Notes under the pieces: model-generated
Seen by the model: the letters and a program-made list of their open reading frames with translations, nothing else
Database searches by the model: none
Told to the model about the DNA's origin: nothing
Shown here: positions 1 to 8,464 of the stretch, piece after piece
Layout of the letters: each line of letters begins with the position of its first letter
How positions within the stretch are numbered: position 1 is the stretch's first letter
Translations under genes and position numbers: made by a program
Assembly (NCBI GenBank): GCA_900551915.1
Contig: URXT01000047.1
Location: 1 to 12,862 of the forward strand
Length of the DNA stretch: 12,862 bases
Direction of reading: 5' to 3'
Source: an uncultured bacterium
GTDB lineage: Bacteria; Cyanobacteriota; Vampirovibrionia; Gastranaerophilales; Gastranaerophilaceae

Positions 1-29
1 TGAAATTCAATCATAGTCTGCTTTTTCAT
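1..29 (-). CDS. 5' end of a leftward gene, cut by the window start (unknown product)
   Basis: Only nine whole codons are visible, reading MKKQTMIEF on the minus strand from an ATG at 29. The start is supported by AAGGAG at 43-38 with an 8-nt spacer, and by a likely promoter further upstream (TATAAT at 65-60). The gene is divergent from gyrB. Nothing can be said about function from nine residues. It is listed because a strong ribosome binding site plus a promoter makes a real start likely. Confidence 0.55.
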
Positions 30-59
30 ATCTATAGCTCCTTATTAGTGTACTTTATT

Positions 60-88
60 ATTATAAAGCTTTTTTTCTATTTCCGCAA
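60..88 (-). promoter_or_regulatory. Promoter for the leftward gene at the window start
   Basis: On the minus strand a perfect TATAAT (65-60) lies 17 nt downstream of TTGCGG (88-83), a 3/6 match to the -35 consensus. Predicted transcription would begin near 53, about ten nt before the AAGGAG at 43-38. Spacing is ideal but the -35 is weak. Confidence 0.4.
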
Positions 89-118
89 GTAGATTTAAGT
101 TACAAAAGATAAATAATT

Positions 119-146
119 TTGTTTTTAAAAATGTTTGTGTTACAAT
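119..146 (+). promoter_or_regulatory. Likely gyrB promoter
   Basis: TTGTTT (119-124) and TACAAT (141-146) are separated by 16 nt. Predicted transcription begins near 153. The gyrB start has AAGGGGAG at 171-178, 8 nt before the ATG. The surrounding DNA is very AT-rich, so chance matches are possible. Confidence 0.4.
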
Positions 147-168
147 ATTATCAAGGGAATTAGACTAA

Positions 169-2730
<2,562 letters not shown>

Positions 2731-2731
2731 T

Positions 2732-2758
2732 AAAAAAGCTCCGTTGCGGAGCTTTTTT
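2732..2758 (+). terminator. Intrinsic terminator of gyrB
   Basis: One base after the stop codon, GCTCCG (2738-2743), a TTG loop and CGGAGC (2747-2752) form a GC-rich stem. It is flanked by six As on the left and six Ts on the right. The A/T flanks make it potentially bidirectional, but only gyrB reads into it. Confidence 0.9.
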
Positions 2759-2768
2759 AAATAGAACA

Positions 2769-2797
2769 TTGAAATCCTCTAGCTGTTGTAGTAAAAT
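2769..2797 (+). promoter_or_regulatory. Strong promoter for the adk-map unit
   Basis: TTGAAA (2769-2774) and TAAAAT (2792-2797) are separated by exactly 17 nt, each matching the sigma-70 consensus at five of six positions. Predicted transcription begins near 2804, leaving a short leader with GAGGAA at 2822-2827 before the adk ATG at 2833. Confidence 0.7.
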
Positions 2798-2832
2798 CAA
2801 TATGTATTAAGACTATATTTTGAGGAATAATT

Positions 2833-3543
2833 ATGGAAACTGTTGACAGTAAACAACATATTTTAGAAAAGAGTACAACAATGAAAAAAGAATTTATTTT
2901 TCTCGGTCCTCCGGCCTGCGGGAAAGGAACACAAACAACAACTCTGGCAGAATATTTAAATTTCCCGCATGTTGATACAGGCTCGCTGTTGAGAGCAGAG
3001 ATTAAAAATCAAACCCCGGACGGCGTTATTGCAAAATCCTTTATTGATAAAGGCAATCTTGTTCCGTTGGATTTGGTTGCGAAAATTATTAAAAACAGAC
3101 TTTCTCAAGACGATTGCCGTGACGGTTATATTTTGGACGGTTATCCAAGAAGCGTTGAACAGGCTGACAAGCTTGAAGAAATTAACAGCGAAATTAACGG
3201 AAAAAGAAATGTAGAAGTTGATTTCAGAGCAATTTATTTTGATATTGACACAGATATTCTTGTTGAAAGAATTGTGAACCGCCGTTCCTGCCCTGTTTGC
3301 GGAGAAATTTATAATTTAGAATTCAAAGCGCCGCAAAAAGAAGGAATTTGCGACAAATGCGGAACAGAACTTGTTCAGCGCAAAGACGACACAAGAGAAG
3401 TTGCGCAGGCAAGATTTGATACATATTTCCATGAAACAGCACCTTTGATTGAATATTACAAAAACAAAGGCGTTTTAAAAACAATCGATGCAAACGGCAC
3501 AATTGATGAAGTTTGGCATAGATTGCTGGAAGTAATTAAGTAA
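2833..3543 (+). CDS. adk: Adenylate kinase (zinc-type LID)
   Basis: Cytosolic enzyme interconverting ATP + AMP and 2 ADP. The P-loop is GPPACGKGTQ (25-34), the AMP-binding segment HVDTGSLLR is at 46-54, and the signature LDGYPRS at 101-107. Arginines expected to bind nucleotide are visible at 54, 106, 146, 150, 183 and 194. The LID carries CPVC (153-156) and CDKC (173-176), a four-cysteine zinc site as in Gram-positive enzymes. The usual STGD motif reads DTGS, so Asp and Ser are exchanged. The start at 2833 has GAGGAA 5 nt upstream and a promoter behind it. A second ATG at 2881 (Met17) begins where family members normally begin but has only a weak SD, so the first 16 residues may or may not be translated. 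It is followed by map, a pairing usually seen inside the secY ribosomal-protein operon. Confidence 0.95.
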   Translation: METVDSKQHILEKSTTMKKEFIFLGPPACGKGTQTTTLAEYLNFPHVDTGSLLRAEIKNQTPDGVIAKSFIDKGNLVPLDLVAKIIKNRLSQDDCRDGYILDGYPRSVEQADKLEEINSEINGKRNVEVDFRAIYFDIDTDILVERIVNRRSCPVCGEIYNLEFKAPQKEGICDKCGTELVQRKDDTREVAQARFDTYFHETAPLIEYYKNKGVLKTIDANGTIDEVWHRLLEVIK

Positions 3544-3567
3544 AAAGAAAGGAATGCGGGAATTTAA

Positions 3568-3595
3568 GTGAGACGTGAAAAGTGAAAGGTGAAAA
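3568..3595 (+). repeat. Four tandem GTGAAAR-type heptamers
   Basis: Four consecutive 7-nt units, GTGAGAC, GTGAAAA, GTGAAAG and GTGAAAA, lie in the adk-map spacer. The array is too short and imperfect to assign to a named family. It might be the edge of a dispersed intergenic repeat or a simple-sequence tract. Confidence 0.6.
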
Positions 3596-3650
3596 TACCA
3601 TATCACGAGTTGTACCCGAAACATTTTACTAGTTTCCGCAAATCAAGATT

Positions 3651-4403
3651 ATGATAAATCGTAAATCAAGAGACGAAATTAAACGCATGCGCCATGCAGG
3701 GCATATTGTAGCGCTTGTTCATCAAAAAATGAAAGAGGTTATTGAACCCGGAATAAGCACTAAAGAATTGGACGACATTGCATTTCACATCATAAAAGAA
3801 AACAAAGCAATCCCGACATTTTTGGGTTATTCGGGATTTCCTGCCTCAATTTGCGCGTCAATCAACGAACAGGTCGTTCACGGAATTCCGCATGAAGATG
3901 TAAAAGTCAAAGAAGGCGATATTATCTCAATTGATGTCGGTGCAACTTACGGCGGCATGGTTGGCGATGGCGCCTGGACTTATCCGGTTGGTAAAGTTTC
4001 GGCTGAAGTCCAAAGACTTCTTGCAACAACCGAAGAAGCGCTTTTTGCCGGCATAAGCCAGATGCGCGAAGGAAACGTTCTTGATGATGTTTCAAAAGCA
4101 ATCGAGCGCGTGGCAACCCGCGAAAAACTCGGGATTGTACGCCAATACGGCGGTCACGGAGTCGGACATCAAATGCATGAAGAACCGTTTTTATTCAATT
4201 ACAGCGTCGGCGACAAAACGCTTTTGAAACAGGGTTATGCAATCGCAATCGAGCCGATGTTGAACCTTGGAGTTGACGAGGTTGAAGTTGCAGAAGACCA
4301 GTGGACAGTTTCAACCGTTGATAAAAAGCCTTCTGCGCACTTTGAACATACCGTGCTTGTAACAGAAGACGAACCGCTTATTATTACAAAACTTATGGCA
4401 TAG
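3651..4403 (+). CDS. map: Type I methionine aminopeptidase
   Basis: Removes the initiator methionine from nascent proteins at the ribosome. At 250 aa it is the normal type I size, and the start MINRKSRDEI aligns with the usual MI.IKS..EI beginning. All expected active-site residues are visible: His77 (VVHGIP), the metal ligands Asp95 (IDVG), Asp106 (GDGAWT), His169 (GGHGVG), Glu201 (IEPML) and Glu232 (FEHT). It lies 107 nt after adk and is probably co-transcribed. There is no convincing SD before the ATG, unlike its neighbours. A 12-nt near-repeat (CGCAAATCAAGA at 3637, CGTAAATCAAGA at 3660) flanks the start codon. Its stop codon overlaps the SD of the downstream transporter, so the two are likely translationally coupled. 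Confidence 0.96.
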   Translation: MINRKSRDEIKRMRHAGHIVALVHQKMKEVIEPGISTKELDDIAFHIIKENKAIPTFLGYSGFPASICASINEQVVHGIPHEDVKVKEGDIISIDVGATYGGMVGDGAWTYPVGKVSAEVQRLLATTEEALFAGISQMREGNVLDDVSKAIERVATREKLGIVRQYGGHGVGHQMHEEPFLFNYSVGDKTLLKQGYAIAIEPMLNLGVDEVEVAEDQWTVSTVDKKPSAHFEHTVLVTEDEPLIITKLMA

Positions 4404-4411
4404 GAGAAAAA

Positions 4412-4729
4412 ATGGGCTGGTTATATCTTATCGGAGCTATTATTTTTGAAGTTTTTGCGACTTCAATGATGAAAATGTCGAACGGGCTTTCGCAAATGCT
4501 TCCGACGATTTTAATGTTTGCCGGATATATTGCAAGCTTTACGCTTTTAGCCCTCGCACTCCGGACTGTTGAAGTAAGTGTAGCTTACGCAATTTGGTCG
4601 GCACTCGGAATTGTTTTAATCTCAATTATCGGAATTATCTATTTTGGAGAAAACTTTTCTTACCAGAAACTCATTTCTATAATCCTAATTCTTGCCGGCG
4701 TCATCTCACTTAAATTATGTACAAATTAA
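4412..4729 (+). CDS. Small multidrug resistance (SMR) transporter, EmrE/Qac type
   Basis: Inner-membrane proton-coupled exporter of cationic compounds, expected to act as a dual-topology dimer. It has 105 aa with four hydrophobic helices at about 2-20, 30-50, 55-78 and 84-102. The essential membrane glutamate is Glu13, equivalent to EmrE Glu14. Tyr39, Tyr59 and Trp62 match EmrE Tyr40, Tyr60 and Trp63, in the YAIWSALG signature. The segment after Glu13 lacks the Trp typical of guanidinium exporters (Gdx/SugE), which favours the Qac-like branch, though substrates cannot be predicted. TAGGAG at 4401-4406 serves both as the map stop and as the SD here, 8 nt separating the genes. No partner SMR gene is adjacent, so it is probably homodimeric. 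Confidence 0.9.
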   Translation: MGWLYLIGAIIFEVFATSMMKMSNGLSQMLPTILMFAGYIASFTLLALALRTVEVSVAYAIWSALGIVLISIIGIIYFGENFSYQKLISIILILAGVISLKLCTN

Positions 4730-4732
4730 TCC

Positions 4733-4759
4733 GGCGACATTTTTCGATTGAAAAACGCC
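4733..4759 (+). other. Inverted repeat before the DUF429-like gene
   Basis: GGCG (4733-4736) pairs with CGCC (4756-4759), and TTTTTC (4740-4745) pairs with GAAAAA (4750-4755) around a GATT loop, with a 3-nt bulge between the stems. It ends one base before the AAGGAG at 4761. There is no following T-run, so it is not a simple terminator. It could affect stability or translation of the mRNA. Confidence 0.4.
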
Positions 4760-4773
4760 AAAGGAGTTTTTAA

Positions 4774-5427
4774 ATGAAATATTATATCGGACTTTCACTT
4801 GCCGCAACCTCTAGCGTTGATACAGGCGTTGCGATTATAGATGAATTTAACAATATCATTTTTGTCGACAAACTTTACCGGATGAATGATATTATCTACT
4901 TTTTTGACAATTATTCCTCAATTGGTGACAGCGAAATCTGTATTTCTTTAGCATGGGACAGAACAATGCTTAACGGCAAGTGGCGAATTCTCTCAAAACC
5001 TTATCAGCTGGTTTCGACAAACATACACATGCCAAATCAGGATAACTGGACGCAAAGATTTACAACACGCGGCTCGGAATATTTCAAATCTTTAACAGAA
5101 AAAGGCGCGACAGTTAATCGTTTTGAACTTTACCTGACGCGCCAGAGCCTGCATTTGAATTCCTGTTATAAAGAGCGTTCGCCAGCGGATTGCAAATTTT
5201 TACAGCAAGCGTTAAAAAACGAATGGGGATTTGAAGATATTCCTGCGAATATGATGCCGATGTCACAATTAGAGGCTATTGTCGGGGCAATTTTGGCACG
5301 CGAAAACTACAAAAATCCAGAAAATATAAAGACTGTTTCGACCTTCAGAGATTTTCCGGTAATTGATGTTGTCAAAAACCCTAAAAACTTATTTGAAATC
5401 GGTCAGCAGACAGAACTCAACGTCTAA
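4774..5427 (+). CDS. Predicted RNase H-fold protein, possibly DUF429-like with changed active site
   Basis: The 217-aa product looks like a distant DUF429 (RNase H-like nuclease) protein. The first strand and turn, YIGLSLAATSSVDTGVAIID (4-23), follow the pattern G.D.A......G.A.ld, and the C-terminal helix MSQLEAIVGAILAREN (163-178) resembles the family's terminal D/E-rich Ala helix. In the usual pattern the first strand carries an Asp (GIDLA); here Ser8 stands in its place (GLSLA). The second acidic strand, ICISLAWDR (55-63), has its Asp shifted. If the fold is right, normal two-metal catalysis is doubtful. Start supported by AAGGAG at 4761-4766, 7 nt upstream. It lies 44 nt after the SMR gene and is probably the last gene of the adk-map unit. 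Its final 39 nt overlap the convergent XRE gene. The fold assignment is from pattern memory and is tentative. Confidence 0.55.
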   Translation: MKYYIGLSLAATSSVDTGVAIIDEFNNIIFVDKLYRMNDIIYFFDNYSSIGDSEICISLAWDRTMLNGKWRILSKPYQLVSTNIHMPNQDNWTQRFTTRGSEYFKSLTEKGATVNRFELYLTRQSLHLNSCYKERSPADCKFLQQALKNEWGFEDIPANMMPMSQLEAIVGAILARENYKNPENIKTVSTFRDFPVIDVVKNPKNLFEIGQQTELNV

Positions 5428-5598
5428 GGCATCAGCAATTGCAAAAAGTTTTTTCAAACTGATATTTTTCTGCCCTCTTTCCACGCGGGTGATATATTCG
5501 CGCGACAAATCCACAAGCTCGGCAAGTTTTTCTTGTGAGAGATTTTTTTGCTGTCTGAATTTCGCGATATTTTTCCCTAATAATTCGAGCCTTGACAT
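5389..5598 (-). CDS. Small XRE/Cro-CI family HTH regulator
   Basis: A 69-aa DNA-binding protein that is essentially one HTH_3 domain. Helix 2 is SQEKLAELV (21-29), the recognition helix LSREYITRVERG (31-42), and the following helix SLKKLFAIADALDV (47-60), with the conserved RVERG and LGKNIAKFR segments. Size and layout resemble stand-alone regulators, including the controller proteins of restriction-modification systems, but no such genes are nearby. It is convergent with and overlaps the DUF429-like gene, and divergent from the pilin-like gene. Only a weak AGGT 3 nt before the ATG serves as SD. A promoter with CTGACA and CAAAAT 17 nt apart ends 7 nt before the ATG, so the mRNA may be leaderless. 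Two repeats (5599-5609 and 5634-5644) overlap or abut these promoter elements, which suggests autorepression. Confidence 0.9.
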   Translation of the reverse strand: MSRLELLGKNIAKFRQQKNLSQEKLAELVDLSREYITRVERGQKNISLKKLFAIADALDVEFCLLTDFK

Positions 5599-5648
5599 GT
5601 GACCTATTTTGCCCTAAAGTATAAATATTGTCAGTGACCTATTTGTCC
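5599..5648. promoter_or_regulatory. Paired direct repeats in the XRE/pilin divergent promoter region (probable operators)
   Basis: GTGACCTATTT occurs at 5599-5609 and again at 5634-5644, 35 bp apart start to start; the right flanks (TGCCC, GTCC) are also similar. On the minus strand the copy at 5599-5609 overlaps the likely -10 of the XRE gene (CAAAAT) and the other abuts its -35 (CTGACA). On the plus strand TTGACA (5593-5598) with TAAAGT (5615-5620) could drive the pilin-like gene, with the first repeat filling the spacer. Placement is what is expected of operators for the small HTH protein encoded next to it. Confidence 0.6.
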
Positions 5649-5671
5649 GAACAAAAGATTAAGGAGATATT

Positions 5672-6388
5672 ATGAAAACGAAATATTCAGGATTTACACT
5701 TGCAGAAGTTTTAATTACACTCGGAATTATCGGAATTGTTGCGGCAATGACATTACCAAGTGTTATCAACAACAGCCGGAACAAACAGTTGGAAGCAGGT
5801 CTGAAAAAAGCTTATTCTGTAATAGGCCAGGCACTTGATATGTATCAGGCCGAAACCGGTGAACGCATAACTCAGGACACTGTATCCGTCAAAAAATTAC
5901 TTATAAAATATATTAAAACAGCAAGAGACTGCGGGAATGGTTCAGAAAACAGTGAAGCTGAACTCGAAAAAGTTTGTATTCCTAATTATGTAAACACAGG
6001 TTCAACTGAAAAGAATTCAACCAAATACAAAACTTTTAACGGAAAAACTAATATTACACTTGGGTATTTTGATGACGGACAATTTGTTATGCTTGACGGA
6101 AGTCTCGTACTTTTAGAAAACCGGGTTTATAATAACAAAGAGAATGTTCTTTACATCTCTGTAGATGTGAACGGTTATAATAAAAACCCTAACAGACTCG
6201 GGCAGGATTTATTTATGTTTCAGGTGGATAAGAAAGGCAAACTTCTTCCGATGGGAGCAGATGGTACAACTTATTACAGCACAACAGATGAATATTGTTC
6301 TGCTATATCTTCAACCAATATAAATGGTGCGGGCTGCACTTACAATGCATTAACAGATAAGGATTTCTTTAAAAATCTGCCCAAATAA
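5672..6388 (+). CDS. Type IV pilin-like / pseudopilin protein
   Basis: Secreted or surface filament protein processed by prepilin peptidase. The class III signal is MKTKYSG followed by FTLAEVLITLGIIGI: cleavage is expected after Gly7, leaving methylatable Phe8 and the conserved Glu at mature position 5 (Glu12), with a hydrophobic helix to about residue 29. The globular part (30-238) has four cysteines (87, 102, 209, 222) that could form two disulfides. A segment near 164-194 reads SVDVNGYNKNPNRLGQDLF then a hydrophobic strand and KGKLLPMG, a pattern I associate with the expanded prepilin-like families of Melainabacteria-type genomes. AAGGAG lies 5 nt before the ATG. No pilus assembly genes are in the window. 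It is transcribed away from the XRE gene and may be its target. It ends 5 nt from the convergent membrane-protein gene with no clear terminator. Confidence 0.88.
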   Translation: MKTKYSGFTLAEVLITLGIIGIVAAMTLPSVINNSRNKQLEAGLKKAYSVIGQALDMYQAETGERITQDTVSVKKLLIKYIKTARDCGNGSENSEAELEKVCIPNYVNTGSTEKNSTKYKTFNGKTNITLGYFDDGQFVMLDGSLVLLENRVYNNKENVLYISVDVNGYNKNPNRLGQDLFMFQVDKKGKLLPMGADGTTYYSTTDEYCSAISSTNINGAGCTYNALTDKDFFKNLPK

Positions 6389-6393
6389 AATTT

Positions 6394-6912
6394 TTATCTG
6401 TCTTTTGTTGCAATCAAACTCAACGCTCCGCCAAGTACGGCACCGATTCCCATGCCCCACTTGAAGCCGTTCCATTTGATATTGCTCATTGCTTTTGCTG
6501 TCACTGTGTCCATCAAACTTGCGTCTTTTTTGTATTTTTTAAAGTTATCTGCAAAATCCTTTTTCATAGTTTTCACAGCTGCTGCATCTGTGACGCTTTC
6601 ACGGAGGTTTTTGCATTTATCCTTTATTGCATCAATGTTCTCTGCAATTCCCATTCTGTGAAGAAGAATTTTTGTTTCATTTGAAAGCTTATTTTTCGAC
6701 AACTCATCCGCTGCCAAGTTCAAAGCCTTAATATCATTTTCAGCATTTTTCTTGGTCACGCGGTAGGCTTCATTCACAAAAGTATCTTTGGAAATCGGAA
6801 GATAATAACAGGTCATTCCGGCAATTCCGCCAAGCAAAGTAGCACCAATCCGTTTTGATTTTTCAGAAACTGTCGGACGCTGTAAATAGTTAATCGATGC
6901 ATCATAATTCAT
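6394..6912 (-). CDS. Unrecognised small protein with two membrane segments
   Basis: I do not recognise a family. The 172-aa product has a short polar N-terminus, a hydrophobic segment at about 22-40 containing GATLLGGIAGMTCYYLP, a lysine-rich, mainly helical middle (about 45-148), and a glycine-rich hydrophobic segment near the C-terminus (about 151-168, GMGIGAVLGGALSLIA). Both ends could anchor in the membrane with the charged middle on one side, or the C-terminal glycine-rich stretch could pack as a Gly-zipper hairpin. GAGG at 6923-6920, 7 nt before the ATG, supports the start. It follows tmk by 67 nt on the same strand and may be read from the same transcript. It is convergent with the pilin-like gene at a 5-nt distance. 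Confidence 0.75.
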   Translation of the reverse strand: MNYDASINYLQRPTVSEKSKRIGATLLGGIAGMTCYYLPISKDTFVNEAYRVTKKNAENDIKALNLAADELSKNKLSNETKILLHRMGIAENIDAIKDKCKNLRESVTDAAAVKTMKKDFADNFKKYKKDASLMDTVTAKAMSNIKWNGFKWGMGIGAVLGGALSLIATKDR

Positions 6913-6979
6913 ATAAAAACCTCACAAGTCTTTGTATTTGGTTATTCAAAAAACCGTAAAAATATTTTTTGCTAATTTG

Positions 6980-7591
6980 TTACAAATATTTGTGAATTAT
7001 TTTTTTTACATCTTCAAAAACATCTTCAACAGACTGCGAGGCATCCACTACTTTTATTCTTTCGGGTTCTTCTTTTGCAATCTGCAAATATCCGTTTCTG
7101 ACGCGATTGTGAAACTCAATTCCTGCACTTTCCATACGGTCTTTTTGATTACCGACTCGTTTCATCGAATTTTCGACATCTATATCAAAAACAATTGTTA
7201 AATCAGGTTTTCTGCCATTGGTTGCGATGTTATTAAGCATTTTTATGCGCTCAATGTCGAGTCCTCTGCCAAAACCCTGATAAGCCACAGTCGAATCAAT
7301 ATGTCTGTCACAGAGAACTATTTTCCCGTCATTAACAGCAGGACTAACAATAACATCAATGTTTTGCGCCCTATCCGCCAAAAACAAAAATGACTCGCAT
7401 CTGTCGGAAACTTCTCCATCGTAATTCAACAGAATTTCTCTGACCTTTTCACCAAGCCCTTTTCCTCCGGGTTCTCGCGTCAGGACGACTTCACGTCCGC
7501 TATTTTTCAGGTATTCTGCAAGAAGGTTTAACTGCGTAGTTTTTCCGCAGCCGTCAGCACCTTCAAATGTTATAAACAAACCTTTTTTCAT
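6980..7591 (-). CDS. tmk: Thymidylate kinase
   Basis: Phosphorylates dTMP to dTDP with ATP, needed for dTTP supply. The 203-aa length is typical. The P-loop is GADGCGKTTQ (11-20), preceded by FITFE. TREPGG (38-43) and the DRHIDSTVAYQG motif (95-106) are present, as are RKPDLTIVFDID (127-138) and a LID with KDRMES (150-155). The P-loop lacks the Arg of eukaryotic-type enzymes, and basic residues sit in the LID, so this looks like the bacterial type II arrangement. There is no SD before the ATG. Instead TATAAT at 7604-7599 ends 7 nt upstream, so transcription should begin at or next to the A of the start codon. Confidence 0.96.
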   Translation of the reverse strand: MKKGLFITFEGADGCGKTTQLNLLAEYLKNSGREVVLTREPGGKGLGEKVREILLNYDGEVSDRCESFLFLADRAQNIDVIVSPAVNDGKIVLCDRHIDSTVAYQGFGRGLDIERIKMLNNIATNGRKPDLTIVFDIDVENSMKRVGNQKDRMESAGIEFHNRVRNGYLQIAKEEPERIKVVDASQSVEDVFEDVKKIIHKYL

Positions 7592-7598
7592 ATTATTT

Positions 7599-7604
7599 AT
7601 TATA
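7599..7604 (-). promoter_or_regulatory. tmk promoter -10 element, predicting a leaderless mRNA
   Basis: A perfect TATAAT (7604-7599, minus strand) is followed by only seven nt (AAATAAT) before the tmk ATG at 7591. The best -35 at 17-nt spacing, GTTTCA (7627-7622), is poor. No SD-like sequence lies upstream of the ATG. Confidence 0.55.
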
Positions 7605-7626
7605 AATCAGGCTAAAGATGATGAAA

Positions 7627-7641
7627 CCCTCTTTTTGAGGG
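7627..7641 (-). other. Small inverted repeat between the rplA terminator and tmk
   Basis: CCCTC (7627-7631), five Ts and GAGGG (7637-7641) form a short stem-loop directly after the rplA terminator and overlapping the weak tmk -35 region. It could be a back-up 3'-end hairpin or a protein site; it has no T-run on the minus strand beyond TTT. Confidence 0.35.
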
Positions 7642-7650
7642 ATTAATGAC

Positions 7651-7679
7651 AAAAAGCGCCCCTTTACAGAAGCGCTTTT
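7651..7679 (-). terminator. Intrinsic terminator after rplA
   Basis: Read on the minus strand, AAAAGCGCTTC pairs with GGGGCGCTTTT (two G-U pairs) around a TGTAAA loop, and the 3' side runs into five Ts (7655-7651). It starts 21 nt after the rplA stop and closes the rpmG-to-rplA unit. Confidence 0.85.
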
Positions 7680-7700
7680 GCTTATCGTTCCGATTTTAAC

Positions 7701-8423
7701 TTATACAAGTTCTTTTACTTCAGCAGCAAAGGTTTTCGGATCTAATTTAATTCCGGGTCCCATTGTTGTTGAAAGGTAAACTGATTTAACAAATGTACCT
7801 TTTGCTGAAGATGGTTTTGCTCTCAAAATCGCATCTGCCAAAGTTGCATAGTTTTTAACCAGGTCAGCTTCTTCAAACTGAACTTTTCCGATAGGACAGT
7901 GAATCATGCCTTGTTTGTCTGCACGGAATTCAACTTTACCAGCTTTTGCGTCTTTAACAGCCTTTGCTACATCCATTGTAACAGTACCTGTTTTCGGGTT
8001 TGGCATCAAGCCTTTCGGACCTAATACTCTACCTAATTTACCGAGCATACCCATACAATCAGGAGTTGCAATCAATGTATCAAATTCAAACCAGCCGCCT
8101 GAAATTTTGTCAATGATTTCTTCGGCTCCGGCAAAATCAGCGCCTGCATCTTTAGCTTCAGTTGCTTTTGCACCTTTAGCGATAACGCAAACTCTTACAG
8201 TTTTACCAAGACCTGCCGGCAAAACTACAGTTGATCTGATTTGCTGGTCAGCCTGACGAACGTCGATACCTAATCTCATGTGGCATTCAACTGTTTCATT
8301 GAATTTAGAAAGCTCTTTTGAGATTTCCTGAAGTTTTTTTATTGCATCAACTGCTGTTGAAGGCTGTTCAAAACCTTCAAGCATTTCCTGCATTTTCTTT
8401 TGTTTTTTAGTTAATTTTGACAT
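7701..8423 (-). CDS. rplA: 50S ribosomal protein L1
   Basis: Binds 23S rRNA at the mobile L1 stalk and, in many bacteria, represses its own operon by binding mRNA. The 240-aa product has the family signature [16 protein letters not shown] (134-149), the following [17 protein letters not shown] (164-180) and [11 protein letters not shown] (214-224). I chose the ATG at 8423, with AAAGGA 7 nt upstream, because it gives the normal start [10 protein letters not shown]. An in-frame ATG 42 nt further up (8465) would add 14 residues, but that stretch holds the SD and a motif shared with the rplK leader, so it is better explained as RNA signal. It is separated from rplK by an unusual 174 nt. Confidence 0.96.
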   Translation of the reverse strand: MSKLTKKQKKMQEMLEGFEQPSTAVDAIKKLQEISKELSKFNETVECHMRLGIDVRQADQQIRSTVVLPAGLGKTVRVCVIAKGAKATEAKDAGADFAGAEEIIDKISGGWFEFDTLIATPDCMGMLGKLGRVLGPKGLMPNPKTGTVTMDVAKAVKDAKAGKVEFRADKQGMIHCPIGKVQFEEADLVKNYATLADAILRAKPSSAKGTFVKSVYLSTTMGPGIKLDPKTFAAEVKELV

Positions 8424-8430
8424 TTCATTT

Positions 8431-8464
8431 TCCTTTCGTGGTAATAACGGACAGAGTCCTTCCA
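8431..8464 (-). promoter_or_regulatory. rplA leader motif, copy of the rplK leader motif (candidate L1 operator)
   Basis: A 34-nt stretch ending in the SD aligns without gaps to the rplK leader (9067-9034). Shared blocks are TGGAAGG, CCGTTA, TACCAC and AAAGGA. It can form GGAC-TCT-GTCC (8459-8449), enclosed by TGG/CCA. At one stem position A-T here is G-C in the rplK copy, a compensating change. The likely role is translational control of rplA, inferred from position and pairing. Confidence 0.55.

Noticed and set aside
3568..3595. CRISPR-like array
   Set aside because: Units are only 7 nt with no spacers; no cas genes are present anywhere in the window.
5389..5598. Restriction-modification controller gene
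   Set aside because: Size and operator layout are similar, but no methyltransferase or nuclease gene of such a system is adjacent, so only a general XRE regulator is called.
6982..6993. 12-bp palindrome ACAAATATTTGT at the tmk 3' end as a terminator
   Set aside because: It is pure AT-rich palindrome with no loop or T-run on the transcribed strand and lies within the last tmk codons.
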